A stretch of DNA of 64,000 nt from Plantago ovata (Eukaryota; Streptophyta; Magnoliopsida; Lamiales; Plantaginaceae): positions 7,999,545 to 8,063,544 of the forward strand of contig CM051456.1 in NCBI GenBank assembly GCA_028274465.1. Direction: 5' to 3'. The position numbers were made by a program, and so were the translations under genes. Of this stretch, positions 1-11,241 are shown one piece after another. The notes beneath the pieces are model-generated. The model was given only the letters and a program-made list of their open reading frames with translations, searched no databases and had not been told where the DNA came from. Each line of letters opens with the position of its first letter. Positions within the stretch are counted from its first letter, which is position 1.

Positions 1-108
1 GTAAATTCTTGCAAAATGCAAGTTTTTCCACCCAATTTTTTTTCGCTAGCATATTTATTTGATTACCCTTTGATTAAATTTCTTAATTCCTATATAACGT
101 TATTGTTA

Positions 109-342
109 TACTCCCTATGTTCCAAACTAAATTTTTTAAGGTTGAACTTTTTCGAACTTTGACCACAAATTATTACTACATTATACAGTAAATAATAATA
201 ATAAAATTATATTATAAAAGAAAATCAAATATATTTTTCTAATATCTATTATATACTAAAATCATATGTAATATAAAACAATTTCCGATTAAAGTTCGAA
301 AAAAATCAACCTGATAAAGTTTAATTTGAAAGAGAGGGAGTA
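109..342. mobile_element. Stowaway-like MITE
   Basis: Both ends are TACTCCCT-type termini in inverted orientation, and homology between the arms runs on for about 35 bp (left arm reads TACTCCCTATGTTCC, right arm reversed reads TACTCCCTCTCTTTC). The target is TA. The 234-bp interior is very AT-rich and has no coding capacity. Tc1/mariner-derived Stowaway MITEs have this terminus and target. The arms are diverged, so the copy is not recent. Confidence 0.7.
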
Positions 343-667
343 ATCACTCTTACTCTTCAATCCTGATGGCATTAACGTAAGAGAAATCTTAGCAAGATAA
401 TATTTGGATTGGTAGCTTCATCTGCCACGATGACTTTTTTTTTGACTTTGTTGGTGCTTAGTGCTTACCATCAAAGTTCATATATTCATTCTTATTCCAT
501 AGTTTCTTGTGAAATTTCAGATGATCAATAGGCCATTTAAGCCAATGGACTGGAGTATATTGGGGTGATACAGTTGGGAAGAAGATGACGGCGGTCAGTG
601 GTTTGGATTTTGTTTTACTTTCTCTCTTTTCCCAAATTATATATATTTAAGTGAATGAAAAAGAGAT
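343..667. other. Non-coding, nothing recognised
   Basis: AT-rich sequence between a MITE and a small LINE stub. No ORF, repeat or promoter that I can support. Confidence 0.5.
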
Positions 668-761
668 CAATAGTCTTCTTTTTTTAGGAAAAGGATTTTC
701 ATTGAAATAAAATCGTCACCCATCTGGGTTTACAAAAATAAACGCAGCAATAGTCTTCTTT
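668..761 (-). mobile_element. Tiny 5'-truncated LINE stub with TSD
   Basis: A 14-bp perfect direct repeat (CAATAGTCTTCTTT, 668-681 and 748-761) flanks a 66-bp insert that begins with a T tract on the plus strand. The insert is therefore a minus-strand retroposon with its poly-A end on the left. Its sequence resembles the 3' end of a plant L1-type LINE (a phrase like 'tttcaatgaaaatcc' before the tail). Such stubs are the usual result of premature end of target-primed reverse transcription. Confidence 0.7.
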
Positions 762-814
762 AAAATAAAAATAAAAATTAATAGTGTTGCTTGTTGAATA
801 ACGTGTCCGTGTAT

Positions 815-1155
815 TATTGAAGCTAACAGACTTTTTGTTTTTTTAAACGCCAAAACTTTATTCCAATAACAACACTATACAAAGGAAACAAAGTGCACAA
901 AACTTGCACCACCAAAATACAACCCAAAACACAAAATGGCCCCAAAACAAACGAATAAACCCAACCCCATGAAAGTTATGGACGGAGCGAATTTTGACCA
1001 CCATTATCCTCTAGTCTATCTCCCTACGAACAAGAAGCCAAGAGTCCAAAGGTAACGAGTTCAACAAAAAGAACTCTAGCCAAGACCGGAATGGTTGAAT
1101 ATCACATGTTGTTAGTTTAGATATATAACGAAGCAAAATTGTATTGAAGCTAACA
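815..1155 (-). mobile_element. 5'-truncated LINE stub with TSD
   Basis: A 14-bp perfect target-site duplication (TATTGAAGCTAACA at 815-828 and 1142-1155) encloses a 313-bp insert. On the minus strand the insert ends in a typical LINE 3' untranslated tail, with '...ggaataaagttttggcg' followed by an A-rich end. It contains no ORF. The intact duplication suggests a fairly young insertion. Confidence 0.75.
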
Positions 1156-4102
1156 TAATAAACATGCAAGTTAACGGTAGATCTCAAGCGAAACTGGATA
1201 ATTTCAAAAAAAAAAAAACATAGTAAATTTTCAAAAAGTGAAGTGATGCCAACATATGGAATTTTTAGGAAAATGAATATTTTTCTGGAAAATCATATTC
1301 TTTCTTTTCTTGAACTTTTTTTCCCTCCACTTTGTTGAAATATCACACAACGTTTGAGATAAAATTTGAAAGTCACATTTTGTTCAAGTTGGATACCTGT
1401 TTTTCCCTTACCAAAGTTTGTGCTGTTTTTTAGCACACGATAATTCAACTCCAGAATACGGTATAATGGCGTAAATCCATTTGGTATTGGCTAGCGACTT
1501 TCCATGGTTTAATAAGAATAAAAATTTTAAAAATTAAAAATTAAAAAAATCACCTAATTAGATAATTGAAGCCGTAACCCTTTAATTAATTACATACTAT
1601 CTTAAGCTAGCTCCAACACTATTTCAAATACTTTAGTCGAAATGTATAGTCATGTGAAAAATATCATTTGTGGAGACTGGAGAGTGGCATGTGGGTGAGT
1701 GGGTGAAAATTATGTGAGATATTGCGTGTGTTTAGTTAATAGTTACAAAAGTGCACTTTCATTTTGGCTTTACTTTCGAAGTGGCGAAGCTAGATAAGCT
1801 ATTCATGCTTAGTTAATTTGGTGTAATTAGTAACAACATGATGATGATTAAGATTGGATACGATAATACGATATGATGATAGGTGTCTTTTTGGAATTTC
1901 GTGTAGGGGATTGATTGACAATAGAGGGTGATGAGTCAGGTTACTGGTAAGTTGGACTTCCATCTTAAAATTTAGGTTTCCTCGTTTTACCTTTCTACAC
2001 CTAATTAGGAGATGTTTGGTAGGCTCTCCCCAACTTTTTTACTTCAAATTCGGCGGTCCATTTATAAAAATTTGGTTGCTATTTTGGGCTTTCTTGCTGC
2101 CCATCCCAATAGTAGCGGGCAGGGCCTTTTGTGGCCAAGAGTCGGTCATGTGGAATCGGATTTCATATTTGGCCAATTTCAAATATCATGAAAAGTTGGA
2201 TGTTGGATATGAAGAAGCAAATCGAACTTCATGCCTAAATTATTGTTTCATTCATGGTTCTCGAAACTAATGTCATGCAAACACGAACCAAACATAAAAG
2301 TTGACATGAATTTCCACCTCCGGAATCCAATTTTCAAGTAGAGAGGTATTTGGAATATTGTTAACTCCGAAGTCCCTAATTTGTAATTAGTTGATAAAAA
2401 TAAATTGTGAACCCTGGTTCGTATTGAAGTTGGACCAATAATATCTTAAAAGACCTTATTAAGGTGATAGGTTATCCAACTTATACGTGTGCTAATTATA
2501 AAACTCTCATCACAAGTGGTGTGGGATATTCTAACCGTTCCGACTACATGACCAAAATTATACCATATTGTTATCCGTTATTTTTATGCTATGAATTATT
2601 ATCTCCCGAATATGGACTCATATTAGTATCTACACATGCACATGCTACACCCATTTGTGTAAATTCATGTGCACACTAGCTTTAACTAAAGTTAGCTGAG
2701 TATATATATAGACAAGCTTGCACCACTTGATAAGGCCATAGTGGAATTGATGTTTCTCCGAACTGAGCTTAGAAATGAAATAACATGCAATACAAATTAA
2801 ACTTTTAAAAGTGAAAAAAAAACATAGAAATGTGACACTATTAATCTAATTATTGATCAGTTGCACTTGCATTGCTACGTGGAACTCACCAGCTTTATAT
2901 ACACACATACATGTATACTACATATACATGTATACTACATATTTATAGCTAAGCTAGGTTTGTATATTTGCAACATGCACTTATGTCCGCTTCTTTTATT
3001 TCCCTTCTTGATAACAAACATTTTCAATCTTGGAATTTTAGATACATCTGACTGCTCGCGCCATGCTTTTTCCTACTCATTTCCTTCCAATGCTAACTCC
3101 TATTAAGTGTTCTAACTTCCAAGTGATGAGTGATTGTAAAGGAAAAGAGGAACTAAAGCCAATTAAAAGATTGTTGGGATTTTAAAGAGTTCGAGTTTGA
3201 ACTTTTATACTAATAGTAATAGTGAGTTTGAACAAGTTATAAAATTCAATTACAAGATTTAAAGTAACACTGACAAACAAAAGTAAAGAAGAAATGAATA
3301 TACGCGGTTAGATTTTGTAATAACACTGAGAACTAAACAACAAGCTGTCACCCTGAATATGTATTCGATCTTTGCATTTTGAGTTTCAAATTGTTAAGCA
3401 ACATGTTAACTTATCTAGGTTATCACTTATTTTAAACAAAAACAGTTTTTTTGAGAGTTTGCAACAGCTTATAAGCAAACACTCAAAAAGCTGCTTAATT
3501 CTCTTAAATTAAACTGGATAAATTGAAGTTGGAGAAGCTAGGTTGTACCTCCTTCATTAACTTCTGCTTAAATTAAACTTAATTTTAGCTGTTTTTGTCC
3601 AAAAAGTTAGGTTTGCAAACACTACTCCTATAACTTATCTAACTTTTAAGTAGTTTTTTGCAAACACTCATCAAATTATCTAATAATCCAACTTTACCAA
3701 CTTCTTCTTAAATTAAGCCAATTATTTTAAGTTGAAGTTATTGAAAACACCTGCGACTCATTTTATTGCTATGTAGTTTGCACTCTACAAGCTATTACCA
3801 ATGTGTTTGAAATAAAACAACTGATCTGAAGCCATATTTGGGGAGCATATACAGTACGCAACTGAAATCATTGCAAAGGTTTAGCCGATAGAGGAAAATG
3901 AGTGAGCTGATAGCTAGGTTCACAAGGACCACGAGATCATGATGAAATTGGAGATGATCACTTTATTTTGACCCTTTTAGTTTGCCTTCTGGGTCCCGAT
4001 TCTCAACGTCATTTTATCGCAATCTTAAACTATTAAACTCAAAATGAAAATGATTTCATTTAATTACTTTATTTAATCTACCTAATTTTAAATTTCTTAC
4101 TT
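1156..4102. other. Long non-coding stretch
   Basis: No coding region can be supported; the small ORFs here have no recognisable composition or domain. Small structures are present: a 17-bp tandem duplication near 2910-2943 (TACATGTATACTACATA twice) and a 13-bp imperfect hairpin at 3453-3489 (arms near TTTGAGAGTTTGC) in a region with repeated 'gcaaacact' phrases, which may be an old MITE. The rest is featureless AT-rich DNA. Confidence 0.5.
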
Positions 4103-4400
4103 TGTTGATGGATCCACGGATCCACGGGCAGACAAGGCCCGTATCCATGGAGGCCGGTCGCACAAGAAGGCCGACTAGCGGCGGCAGTAGCAGTAGTTTA
4201 TTAGGTTTACTGCTTTCTTTTGTTATTTAATTATTCTAGAATACTCTTTTGTCAGGCTTAGCCCATTAGTTTACTTGTTGGTTAAGTCTAGGGTTTCATT
4301 CCTCAGCCCCTATATAAACTCTCTCTGTGTAACTCTCATAATTTTTCATGATTTATGAACTGAGTTTTACATAACTGTCTGTTTGTTAATTGTTCTTACA
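4103..4400 (+). mobile_element. LTR-like fragment, probably old solo LTR
   Basis: The segment starts TGTTGATGG, is unusually GC-rich for the region near its left end, contains a promoter-like CCCCTATATAAACT box at about 4307-4320, and then a pyrimidine-rich leader and a poly-A-signal-like stretch, the usual layout of a Copia-type LTR. I could not find a matching right end with a target-site duplication, nor a primer-binding site. The call is tentative; the element looks broken. Confidence 0.35.
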
Positions 4401-4851
4401 ATTAGCTGATTAACCGTAGTTACTGGGGCGTAGTAATTGGAATTGCGTGGCTTCTTAGTCCGTAATTTCGTCTGGCAAGGTGCTGGAGGTAACGATTTAT
4501 TATTTTATCTTTACTTTCTGATCTACATTCCGCTGCAACTCTTTTTGTTCTTGTGTTATTCCGAGGATATCAGAATACCGTCAGTCTGGTATTCATCATT
4601 TGTTTCTTTTTTCTCCAATATTTTATTGCTTCTATATTATTCTTCCTATTATTTTATTTATATAGTCTACTTTTAATCTTTATATTTAACTCAACAAGAA
4701 CTTTAGATTAGATTTAAGCAAAGGAGTATATATGTGATAAAATTTCTACCTATAGGGATACTTTCACACATTTTGTGAAATTGTGAGTAGACTTGTAATT
4801 ACACACACTTGATAGTGGTATAGTGGTATGTTTTGGAATTCTTCTTTGACT
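4401..4851. other. Non-coding, possible LTR continuation
   Basis: AT-rich sequence after the LTR-like promoter. A CAACA at about 4693-4697 could pair with the TGTTG start as an LTR terminus, but the flanks do not match. Nothing else is recognised. Confidence 0.3.
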
Positions 4852-4941
4852 ACAATTCTTACATATGCATTCATATGTGTTGATGGGTAAGTTCGTACAA
4901 TTCTTACATATGCATTCATATGTGTTGATGGGTAAGTTTGT
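4852..4941. repeat. 45-bp tandem duplication
   Basis: Two almost identical 45-bp copies lie head to tail (4852-4896 and 4897-4941). They differ at one position (GTTCGT versus GTTTGT near the end). Each copy itself contains the palindrome ATATGCATTCATAT. No function is evident; replication slippage is the simple explanation. Confidence 0.85.
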
Positions 4942-4997
4942 ACTGAACTTTGTCTCATCCGCCTTATAATTTACCTGCATACAATACAATGGTCAGG

Positions 4998-5054
4998 GTA
5001 AATGTTACCCTGACCATTTATTTAGAGTTACTAAATGGTCAGGGTAACATTTAC
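4998..5054. repeat. Perfect 23-bp inverted repeat, 11-bp loop
   Basis: Positions 4998-5020 and 5032-5054 are exact reverse complements (core GTTACCCTGACCATT), separated by 11 bases. The left arm is itself part of a second, shorter palindrome (GGTCAGGGTAA - ATG - TTACCCTGACC, 4991-5015), so three copies of the 11-bp unit alternate in orientation. It lies just upstream of the LINE at 5.1 kb and might mark the end of an unrecognised foldback element. Confidence 0.8.
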
Positions 5055-5099
5055 TTGGGTTTAGTATAATTCTAGTCGGGCTTAGTGTTCGTGGGTCAC

Positions 5100-6674
5100 T
5101 TGTTTTGTTTTTGCACACAGGTTATAAAAAATCAAATAGTTGGATATGGAACTCTTTGATCTCCAGTATTCCAGCTTTTGTTAATCATATTGGGTGGCAA
5201 GCTCAATCTGGAACTTTAGTTGATTTTTGGAATGATATTTGGTTAGGAAAGCAGACCTTGAATACTATCTTACACACACAAAATGATTTTGTTCCACTTT
5301 CTCATTTTATTGACAATCAGACATGGAATGAGGAACTGCTCCTGCAAACTTTGCCTTTTCAGCTGGTTGCTAGTATTGTAACTATTCCATTGCCCCATCA
5401 ACCTGAACTTGATTACAGAGTTTGGTTGCATACAAGTTCAGGGTCTTTTACAGTGAAGTCTGCTTATGAACACTTGATACATGCTCAAGGGATTGGGCCA
5501 ACCTATCCATGGCACAGATTATAGTCGCTTCACTTATTGCCTAGAATAAAACTTTTTCTATGGATGTCCTTGCATCATAAGTTGCCAACTGCAACTTTAC
5601 TCATGCAAATGCATGTTTTACCATCACCCTTGTGTACTTTATGTCAAGCACAAGATGAAACCTTAGAACACCTCTTATTTCAATGTGTTAAATTTGCTGA
5701 TCTTAGAAAGATCATTTGGCCGGCAGAATGGAATACAATTCAACCATCTGTGCTTGGGCTCCTCACTCACTTTCAGCACAATAGTTATACACAGCTGCTA
5801 CAAATTTCTGCATGTTATCTCATATGGAGATATCGGAATAATTATGTTTTTAGGCACCAAGATTTTAATAGTAAAAGCATATATATGCATCTCTTACAAT
5901 CCATGCAAGATATGCAACTCCTTCATACTCATAAGTATCAGAAGCATCATTTGGTTTTATGTAAATGGAGTCCTCCACCAATTGATTATGTTGCTATGAA
6001 TATTGATGGAGCCTCTATAAATAATCCGGGACATGCAGGGATTGGAATTATTTTTAGAAATACTTCTGGTCAAGTTCTAAAGACAGCAGCAGGATATATA
6101 GGAATGTGCACAAATAATATGGCAGAACTAACAGCCCTCAAACAAGGCTTAGTTTTGGCAAATCAGTTTCACTTTCAAAAATTGGATATTCAAACAGATT
6201 CTAAATTTGTCATATCTTCTTTGAACAGATGCTACGCGAAGGATCGACATCAGCAGCAGCTGCTTAAGGAAGTCAGGCAAATGCTACAACAAATGGAGGA
6301 TGTTAAGTATCGTTTTGTATACCGGGAAGCTAACCAAGCTGCGGACGCACTTGCCAAACATGGAAGTGAAGGGTGGGCTCTAGGAACGTCGCGCTATGCG
6401 CCATCAGTACGGAGTGATCCAAGTGGTCTTCATTGTTTTCAAACTAATCAAGATCATGTGAGTAACTTGAGTGTTTGGGAAAAGACCCCGAATTGGTTGC
6501 AACATTTTGTAAATTCGGACATTAGCACTACCTATCCTAGGCTTGTAGTAGTTTAAGTATTTTGCAAGTTTGGACATATTTAGCATGAAGCAGTAGTCTA
6601 GGACGTTTTGGACAATCTATGTAAGCTTAATCCTCCATTTGCGTAATATATGTTTTTATTTCAAAAAAAAAAAA
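5100..6674 (+). mobile_element. 5'-truncated L1-type LINE (ORF2 C-terminus)
   Basis: One reading frame runs from about 5105 to 6556 and encodes the tail of a plant LINE ORF2. First comes a zf-RVT region (FTVKSAYEHL, then PRIKLFLWMSLHHKLPT, then CTLCQAQDETLEHLLFQC). Then comes an RNase H domain of the RVT_3 type with its acidic residues in place (NIDGAS, MAELTAL, IQTDSK, AADALAKH). A single in-frame TAG at 5522-5524 interrupts the frame inside the zf-RVT region. The endonuclease and reverse transcriptase parts are absent. A 12-A tail at 6663-6674 closes the element. No target-site duplication was found. It is dead but only lightly decayed, so it is moderately young. Confidence 0.85.
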
Positions 6675-7026
6675 CCTAAATTGGTCGGTCCAAAGTGATG
6701 GGTGGCTAACCTCATCATGTGAAAGTCCCATTGTATATATTTTACATGGTTCACCCATAGAATATTCAAATACATAGTTTACGAATTAAATATATTTTAA
6801 TATCATTAATCTCACGACGCAGTAGTTGTTGATGAAGTACCCTTACTACTTATATAAAGAGAGACCATTTGCCACTTGAAGAAATCTCCCATAACACAAA
6901 ACTTCATCTCCATATACTTTTCTTCTCTCTTTGTGAAAATAGAGTGTTTATCTTAGTGCAACATATAGTAAAAATATATTTCCTTGTATAAGAAAAAAAA
7001 AATATTGTAATTCCTTTCATAATTAA
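6675..7026. other. Non-coding, promoter-like patch
   Basis: Contains a TATATAAAGAGAG box near 6852-6864 followed by a pyrimidine-rich leader, bounded by TGTTG (6837) and CAACA (6959-6963). This could be the small LTR of a TRIM-type element, but flanks do not match and no primer-binding site follows. No ORF. Confidence 0.3.
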
Positions 7027-8450
7027 CTAGTAAATAACCCGTCGAGTTTCGACGGAAAATAGTAAATTTACAAATAATAATAATCCGTCGAGTTTCCAAA
7101 GCAATTAGTGTTTTATAGTATTATGGAATAGCGTCGTAAACCGAGGTTAGTGTTTTAAAGTATTGCGGAATACCCGTCAAATATAGTTCAAGTATTGCCA
7201 AATAGACATGTCAAATGCGGTTAATGTTCTAAAGTAATGTGAATAGGCCCGTCAAACGCAATTAGTATTCTAAAGTATTGTGCAACAGACCAGTAGAAAA
7301 TAGTCAGTGTTCTAAAATATTGTGAAATAGACCTGTCGGTCACAGTTAGTGTTCCAAAGTATTGGCGAATAAACCGTCGAACGTATCTCAAGTATGAATT
7401 GCGAGATAGAGTTGTTGTCCGCATCTAATGTTCTAAAGTTCGTGTTTTAAAGTATTAGTGAATAGATCCGTTGAACACAATTAATGTTTTAAAGTATTGT
7501 AGGCCTGTCAAACGCAATTAGTGTTTTAAACTATTGTGGAATATCCCGTCAACCGCAATTAGTGGTCTAAAGTATTGCGGAATACCCAGATGTAGTTCAA
7601 GCATTATCGAATAGACCCGTCAAACGCAATTAATGTTTTAAAGTATTGCGAATAAATTTAGTGTTCTAATGTACTGTGCAATAGACCTATCGAACACAAT
7701 TAGTGTACTAAAGTATTGTGTCATAAATCTGTCGGCCACGGTTAGTGTTCCAAAGTATTGTGAAGTAGACCCGTCGAACATATTTAATTAGTGTTCTAAG
7801 TATTGCGGACAGATCCACCAACTGAATTTAGTGTTCTAAAGTTTGTGTTTAATGCATTATCGAAAAGACCCACCGAACACAATTAATGTTCTAAAGTACT
7901 GCGGAATTGATTCGTCAAATGCAATTAGTGTTCTAAAGTATTGTGAATAGGACCGCCGGCCGCAGTTAGTGTTATAATGTAGTGCCAAATAGACACGTCA
8001 AACGCAATTAGTGTTATAATGTATTGCGGAATAGACCCGTCAATCACGGTTAGTGGTATGAAGTTTAATTTGAGAAATAAACCCAAATACAGTTCGTGAT
8101 TCAAAGAATTGTCGAATAGACCCGCTAAACATAATAGTGTTCTACAATATTGTGAAATGACTCGTCGGATACAGTTGGTGTTCTTAGGTATTGAAGAAGA
8201 GACCAACCAAATGCAAATAGTATTCTAAAGTATTGTGGAATAGACTTGTCGAATGCATTTAGTGTTCTTATAAAGTATTGCAAAAGAGACATGTCGAACA
8301 CAATTAATTAATATTCGGAATTATTGTGAAATAGACACTTTACTATGTGAAAAACATTCGACCAATCAAAATGGACATAAAGTGAAGTTGAAAATTCCAT
8401 GTGGTTGAAGGAAGAAGTATGAAAACTTCCTCCTTTGTAGAATATATACA
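7027..8450 (-). mobile_element. Non-autonomous Helitron with internal minisatellite
   Basis: Read on the minus strand the right terminus is a textbook Helitron 3' end: a 6-bp-stem hairpin (CCGTCG-aaact-CGACGG, 7039-7055), eight bases, then CTAG (7027-7030) followed by T. The other end, near 8450, has the sequence expected of a plant Helitron 5' region (minus-strand ...TATATTCTACAAAGGAGG at about 8430-8450), although the expected first TC is not conserved. There is no coding capacity, so it depends on a RepHel protein made elsewhere. Nearly all of the interior is the 42-bp degenerate repeat described separately. The assignment is from the terminal structure; the 5' boundary is inferred. Confidence 0.7.
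7060..8340. repeat. Degenerate ~42-bp tandem repeat array
   Basis: About 30 diverged units follow each other, with a consensus close to 'AATAGACCCGTCAAACGCAA' then 'TTAGTGTTCTAAAGTATTGTG' (about 42 bp). Many units carry indels, so spacing drifts, and some neighbouring pairs are more alike than others. The array fills the Helitron body. The small ORFs read through it on the minus strand are by-products of the repeat. Confidence 0.85.
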
Positions 8451-9252
8451 TATTTGGGTTACGATTACATAATGATGAATAATGTTTTAAATTTTAATAT
8501 AGAAGAAAATGTTAGAAAAAATGTTAAAATTATCTTGTGGGAGATTGGGATGTTAATAAATCATCATATCCTAAACCCAAAATCCGTATTACCCGCCGAG
8601 CCCAACCTTATTACCCTAGAACAATTTTTTAATGGAGGAAGTTTAATATTCTCCTTTAATAGATATACAAATATATTAATATAAATTTTAAATACTTTTC
8701 GTACTAAATAATATTAAAATGATTCATACAAAAATCTAAAATTATTGAAAAATAATTATACAAATAAAATATTTTGGAGAAAAAAATGTGTGAAGAAAAA
8801 TAACTGAACTTTGTAATATATAAAATTATATATTAAGTGCATAGATACAATAACAACTTTGTAGTCTTTTCTTCCTCCACGTATATGTCCCTTATCCCCT
8901 GCACTTTATCATTTTATGAATCAAAATATGTAATGCTTCCTAAGCGCATACCATCTATGGTTGGTCGGTATGGAATCAACTTCAACCACTTGAATCATTT
9001 TCCATCAAGACAACAAAGCGTTATATGCTTCCAAATCCCACCGGTGGACAAATTCATTGTATGATCATCAATTAACACTTTTATTCACATTCTTATCACT
9101 TGAAAACTAATATAGCTATCCGTAACAACACTTATATGGGTGTCATATAGTGGTCTTGCGGAAAGAGGTTAGTATTGGAGTTGCAAGGATCAAGTGAAGG
9201 TGAAGGTGAAGGGGGAAGTGGTGATATTTTCTCCAAGTGGGAAAATGACTTA
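8451..9252. other. Non-coding, nothing recognised
   Basis: AT-rich DNA. A GAAGGT-type short repeat occurs near 9194-9215. The ORFs at 8454-8684 and 8837-9064 show no domain, no coding-like composition and no neighbouring exons, so I do not call them genes. Confidence 0.5.
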
Positions 9253-9960
9253 TTCTTTCATGGGGTTTTCTACCGTCAGCCAGATGTCGCCCTGACTAAC
9301 ATCAGTCAGTTATTGTGAGCCATTAGATCATCATCCAGTCAACAATGTCAACATAGTTAAAGGTGGAGATCTGTTGACCAGGTCACATATTTCACTAAGT
9401 GTTGCAATTAGGTGTCTCTATTGTCGCTCTCTGTCGCTCAAAATTAATTTTAAATAAGTACAATATCAACATATATTACATATGGAAAATATCATTATAA
9501 AATTCATAAAATTTATATAAAATTAGTAAATCATATATTTTGAAAGGATAACATAATGTATTTTATTAGACACCTATTAGATTATACTAGCATAAAAATA
9601 TGTATTGCTCAAACCAAGGGAAATTTAAGAGGTAAGTCATACTCATACCCCTGATTCGAGTGGCTTATTATACGAAAATATAGTATTAATTTTTGAGTCA
9701 TAAAGAACATTTATATATGGTTCCATAATATATAAGCCAATACCTAATTTATCAAAAATCAAGAACTTATTAGGTGAATTTTTTAGGCCAAGGATCGTGA
9801 ATATTGTGGAACAATTAAGGATCTAATAACTCATACTCCAGTACATATTTCTAAAGTACAATCTCAGTTGTGACTTGTGAGTGTAGCAGTACTGCAGTAG
9901 CCCCATGAGGCGTATGAAAATTAGGAAAAAGGCTAATTGATATGTCGTTCCTAAATAAAA

Positions 9961-10949
9961 GGGTAAATTGCATCTAGACCCCTCTTAGATTTTTTTAATT
10001 ATAATTTTATCACTCTCAGTCTTACAATTACATATAACCACTTGTTCGACAAAATCAAGTACATATTACCCCACGATCTTGACTTTATGCGAATTAAGAC
10101 CTGAAAAGTACCATTTTGCCCTCATTTAAGTTTTAGTTTTCAAAAACAACCAAACACATTCAATTATCTTTTATTACATATTTGACTCTAAATTTTTCTA
10201 TTTTACAAAATAAACTATAAATTATCTAAAATTAACCCCATTACTTATCTAAATCTCAAAATAATCTTAAATATTATTGCAAAAAGATCCTATACAAAAT
10301 TCTTGATTCATTTTCAGACCTTTGTCTTTTCATCAAATAAATCAAAAACTGATAAACAAAAAAAAATATATATATATATTTAAAAAAAAAGAAACACCCC
10401 CATCGGAGCTTTCAAAAGCTCCGATCGGAGCTGTTTGAAGCTCCGATTTGGAGCTATTTGAAGCTCCAATCATAGCTGCCCAGATCATAGCTGCCACTGG
10501 GCAGCTCCGATTGGAGCTGTAAAAATGCTCGCTCCGATTGGAGCTTCAAACAGCTCCAATCAAAGCTTTAATCGGAGTTGTCAAAAGCTCTGATTGGAGT
10601 TGTTTGAAGCTCCAATTGGAGTTGTCAAAAGCTCCGATTGGAGCTTAATTTCCGATAGCTCCGGCACCGGAATTTTTTCGGTGCCTGAGCTTGAAGAAAA
10701 TGGTGATTGAGAAAAAAAAGAAAAAAGAAAAACAAAAGTAATAAAAGAAAAGAGAAAATAAAATTAAAGGATGAAAGAAAAATAAAAATAAAAAGAAAAA
10801 GAAAATATGATAAGGGCTTGTTTGAGGAGGTGATTTTTCAGAAATTTTGTAACTTGGTCAACTCAAATGGGACAAAACATAATTGAACAACTAAGCGGGA
10901 GAAATATAAAAAGTGATGCGCTAAGAGGGGTGGTAGATGGAATTTTCCC
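9961..10949. mobile_element. Nested MULE-like element
   Basis: About 30-bp imperfect terminal inverted repeats begin GGGTAAATTGCATCTAGACC at the left and, reversed, GGGAAAATTCCATCTACCAC at the right. The flanks TAAATAAAA (9952-9960) and TAAACAAAG (10950-10958) agree at 7 of 9 positions, consistent with an aged 9-bp duplication. No coding region. The interior carries the AGCTCC/GGAGCT palindrome cluster, then an A-rich purine stretch. It sits inside the 9262-11232 element and so inserted later. Confidence 0.6.
10397..10650. repeat. Cluster of AGCTCC-GGAGCT palindromes
   Basis: Within 250 bp the hexamers AGCTCC and GGAGCT (or one-base variants) alternate many times, typically spaced so as to give near-palindromes such as AGCTCCGATCGGAGCT and AGCTCCGATTGGAGCT, joined by short linkers (TGTTTGA, TTTCAAA, TGTCAAA). 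The whole block can fold into long or many small hairpins. It is GC-richer than its surroundings. It is part of the nested MULE-like element. Confidence 0.85.
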
Positions 10950-11241
10950 TAAACAAAGTGAGGGTTCATCAAATTTTTTGGGTTATAATTGTTGATTTGT
11001 ATTTGAAATGACTATTTCTACTGATTCATGATAATTTGTTTTTATTAAATATTATATTATTATAATTATAAAAAATTGTTAAATTTTTTTTGATAAAAAC
11101 TAAATTTTCATAGTTTCTAAATATAGTAAAAAGTTGGAGGTTAGGGCGATAAAGTGCGATGACACGTGTCATGCACTGACACCTTGATTGACGTTAGTTG
11201 GGGTAACAACTTAACTGGTTGTAGAAAATCCTTTCTTTCAT

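Larger units (their letters stand above)
9262..11232. mobile_element. MULE-like non-autonomous element with 9-bp TSD
   Basis: A perfect 9-bp duplication, TTCTTTCAT, lies at 9253-9261 and 11233-11241. Just inside it the ends are inverted repeats: GGGGTTTTCTACC at the left and, reversed, AGGATTTTCTAC at the right, with weaker similarity continuing for about 50 bp (both arms share a CTAAC-TCA phrase). A 9-bp target duplication is the hallmark of Mutator-like elements. There is no transposase. Half of its 1,971 bp is a second element inserted at 9961. Confidence 0.65.

Noticed and set aside
2016-2270. 84-codon ORF with a possible 'TGTTTGGTA ... ACCAAACATA' inverted pair around it (2010-2295)
   Set aside because: No domain, no coding-like composition. 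The inverted pair is short and lacks a target duplication, so neither a gene nor a MITE can be defended.
6837-6963. Small LTR-like unit TGTTG...CAACA with a TATATAAAGAGAG box
   Set aside because: Flanking 5-mers do not match, no second copy nearby and no primer-binding site; kept only as a remark in the region entry.
7221-8206. Minus-strand ORFs of 67 and 93 codons with a repeated 'YFRTLT' phrase, looking like a repetitive protein
   Set aside because: They are read-through of the 42-bp minisatellite, with no start context or flanking exons.
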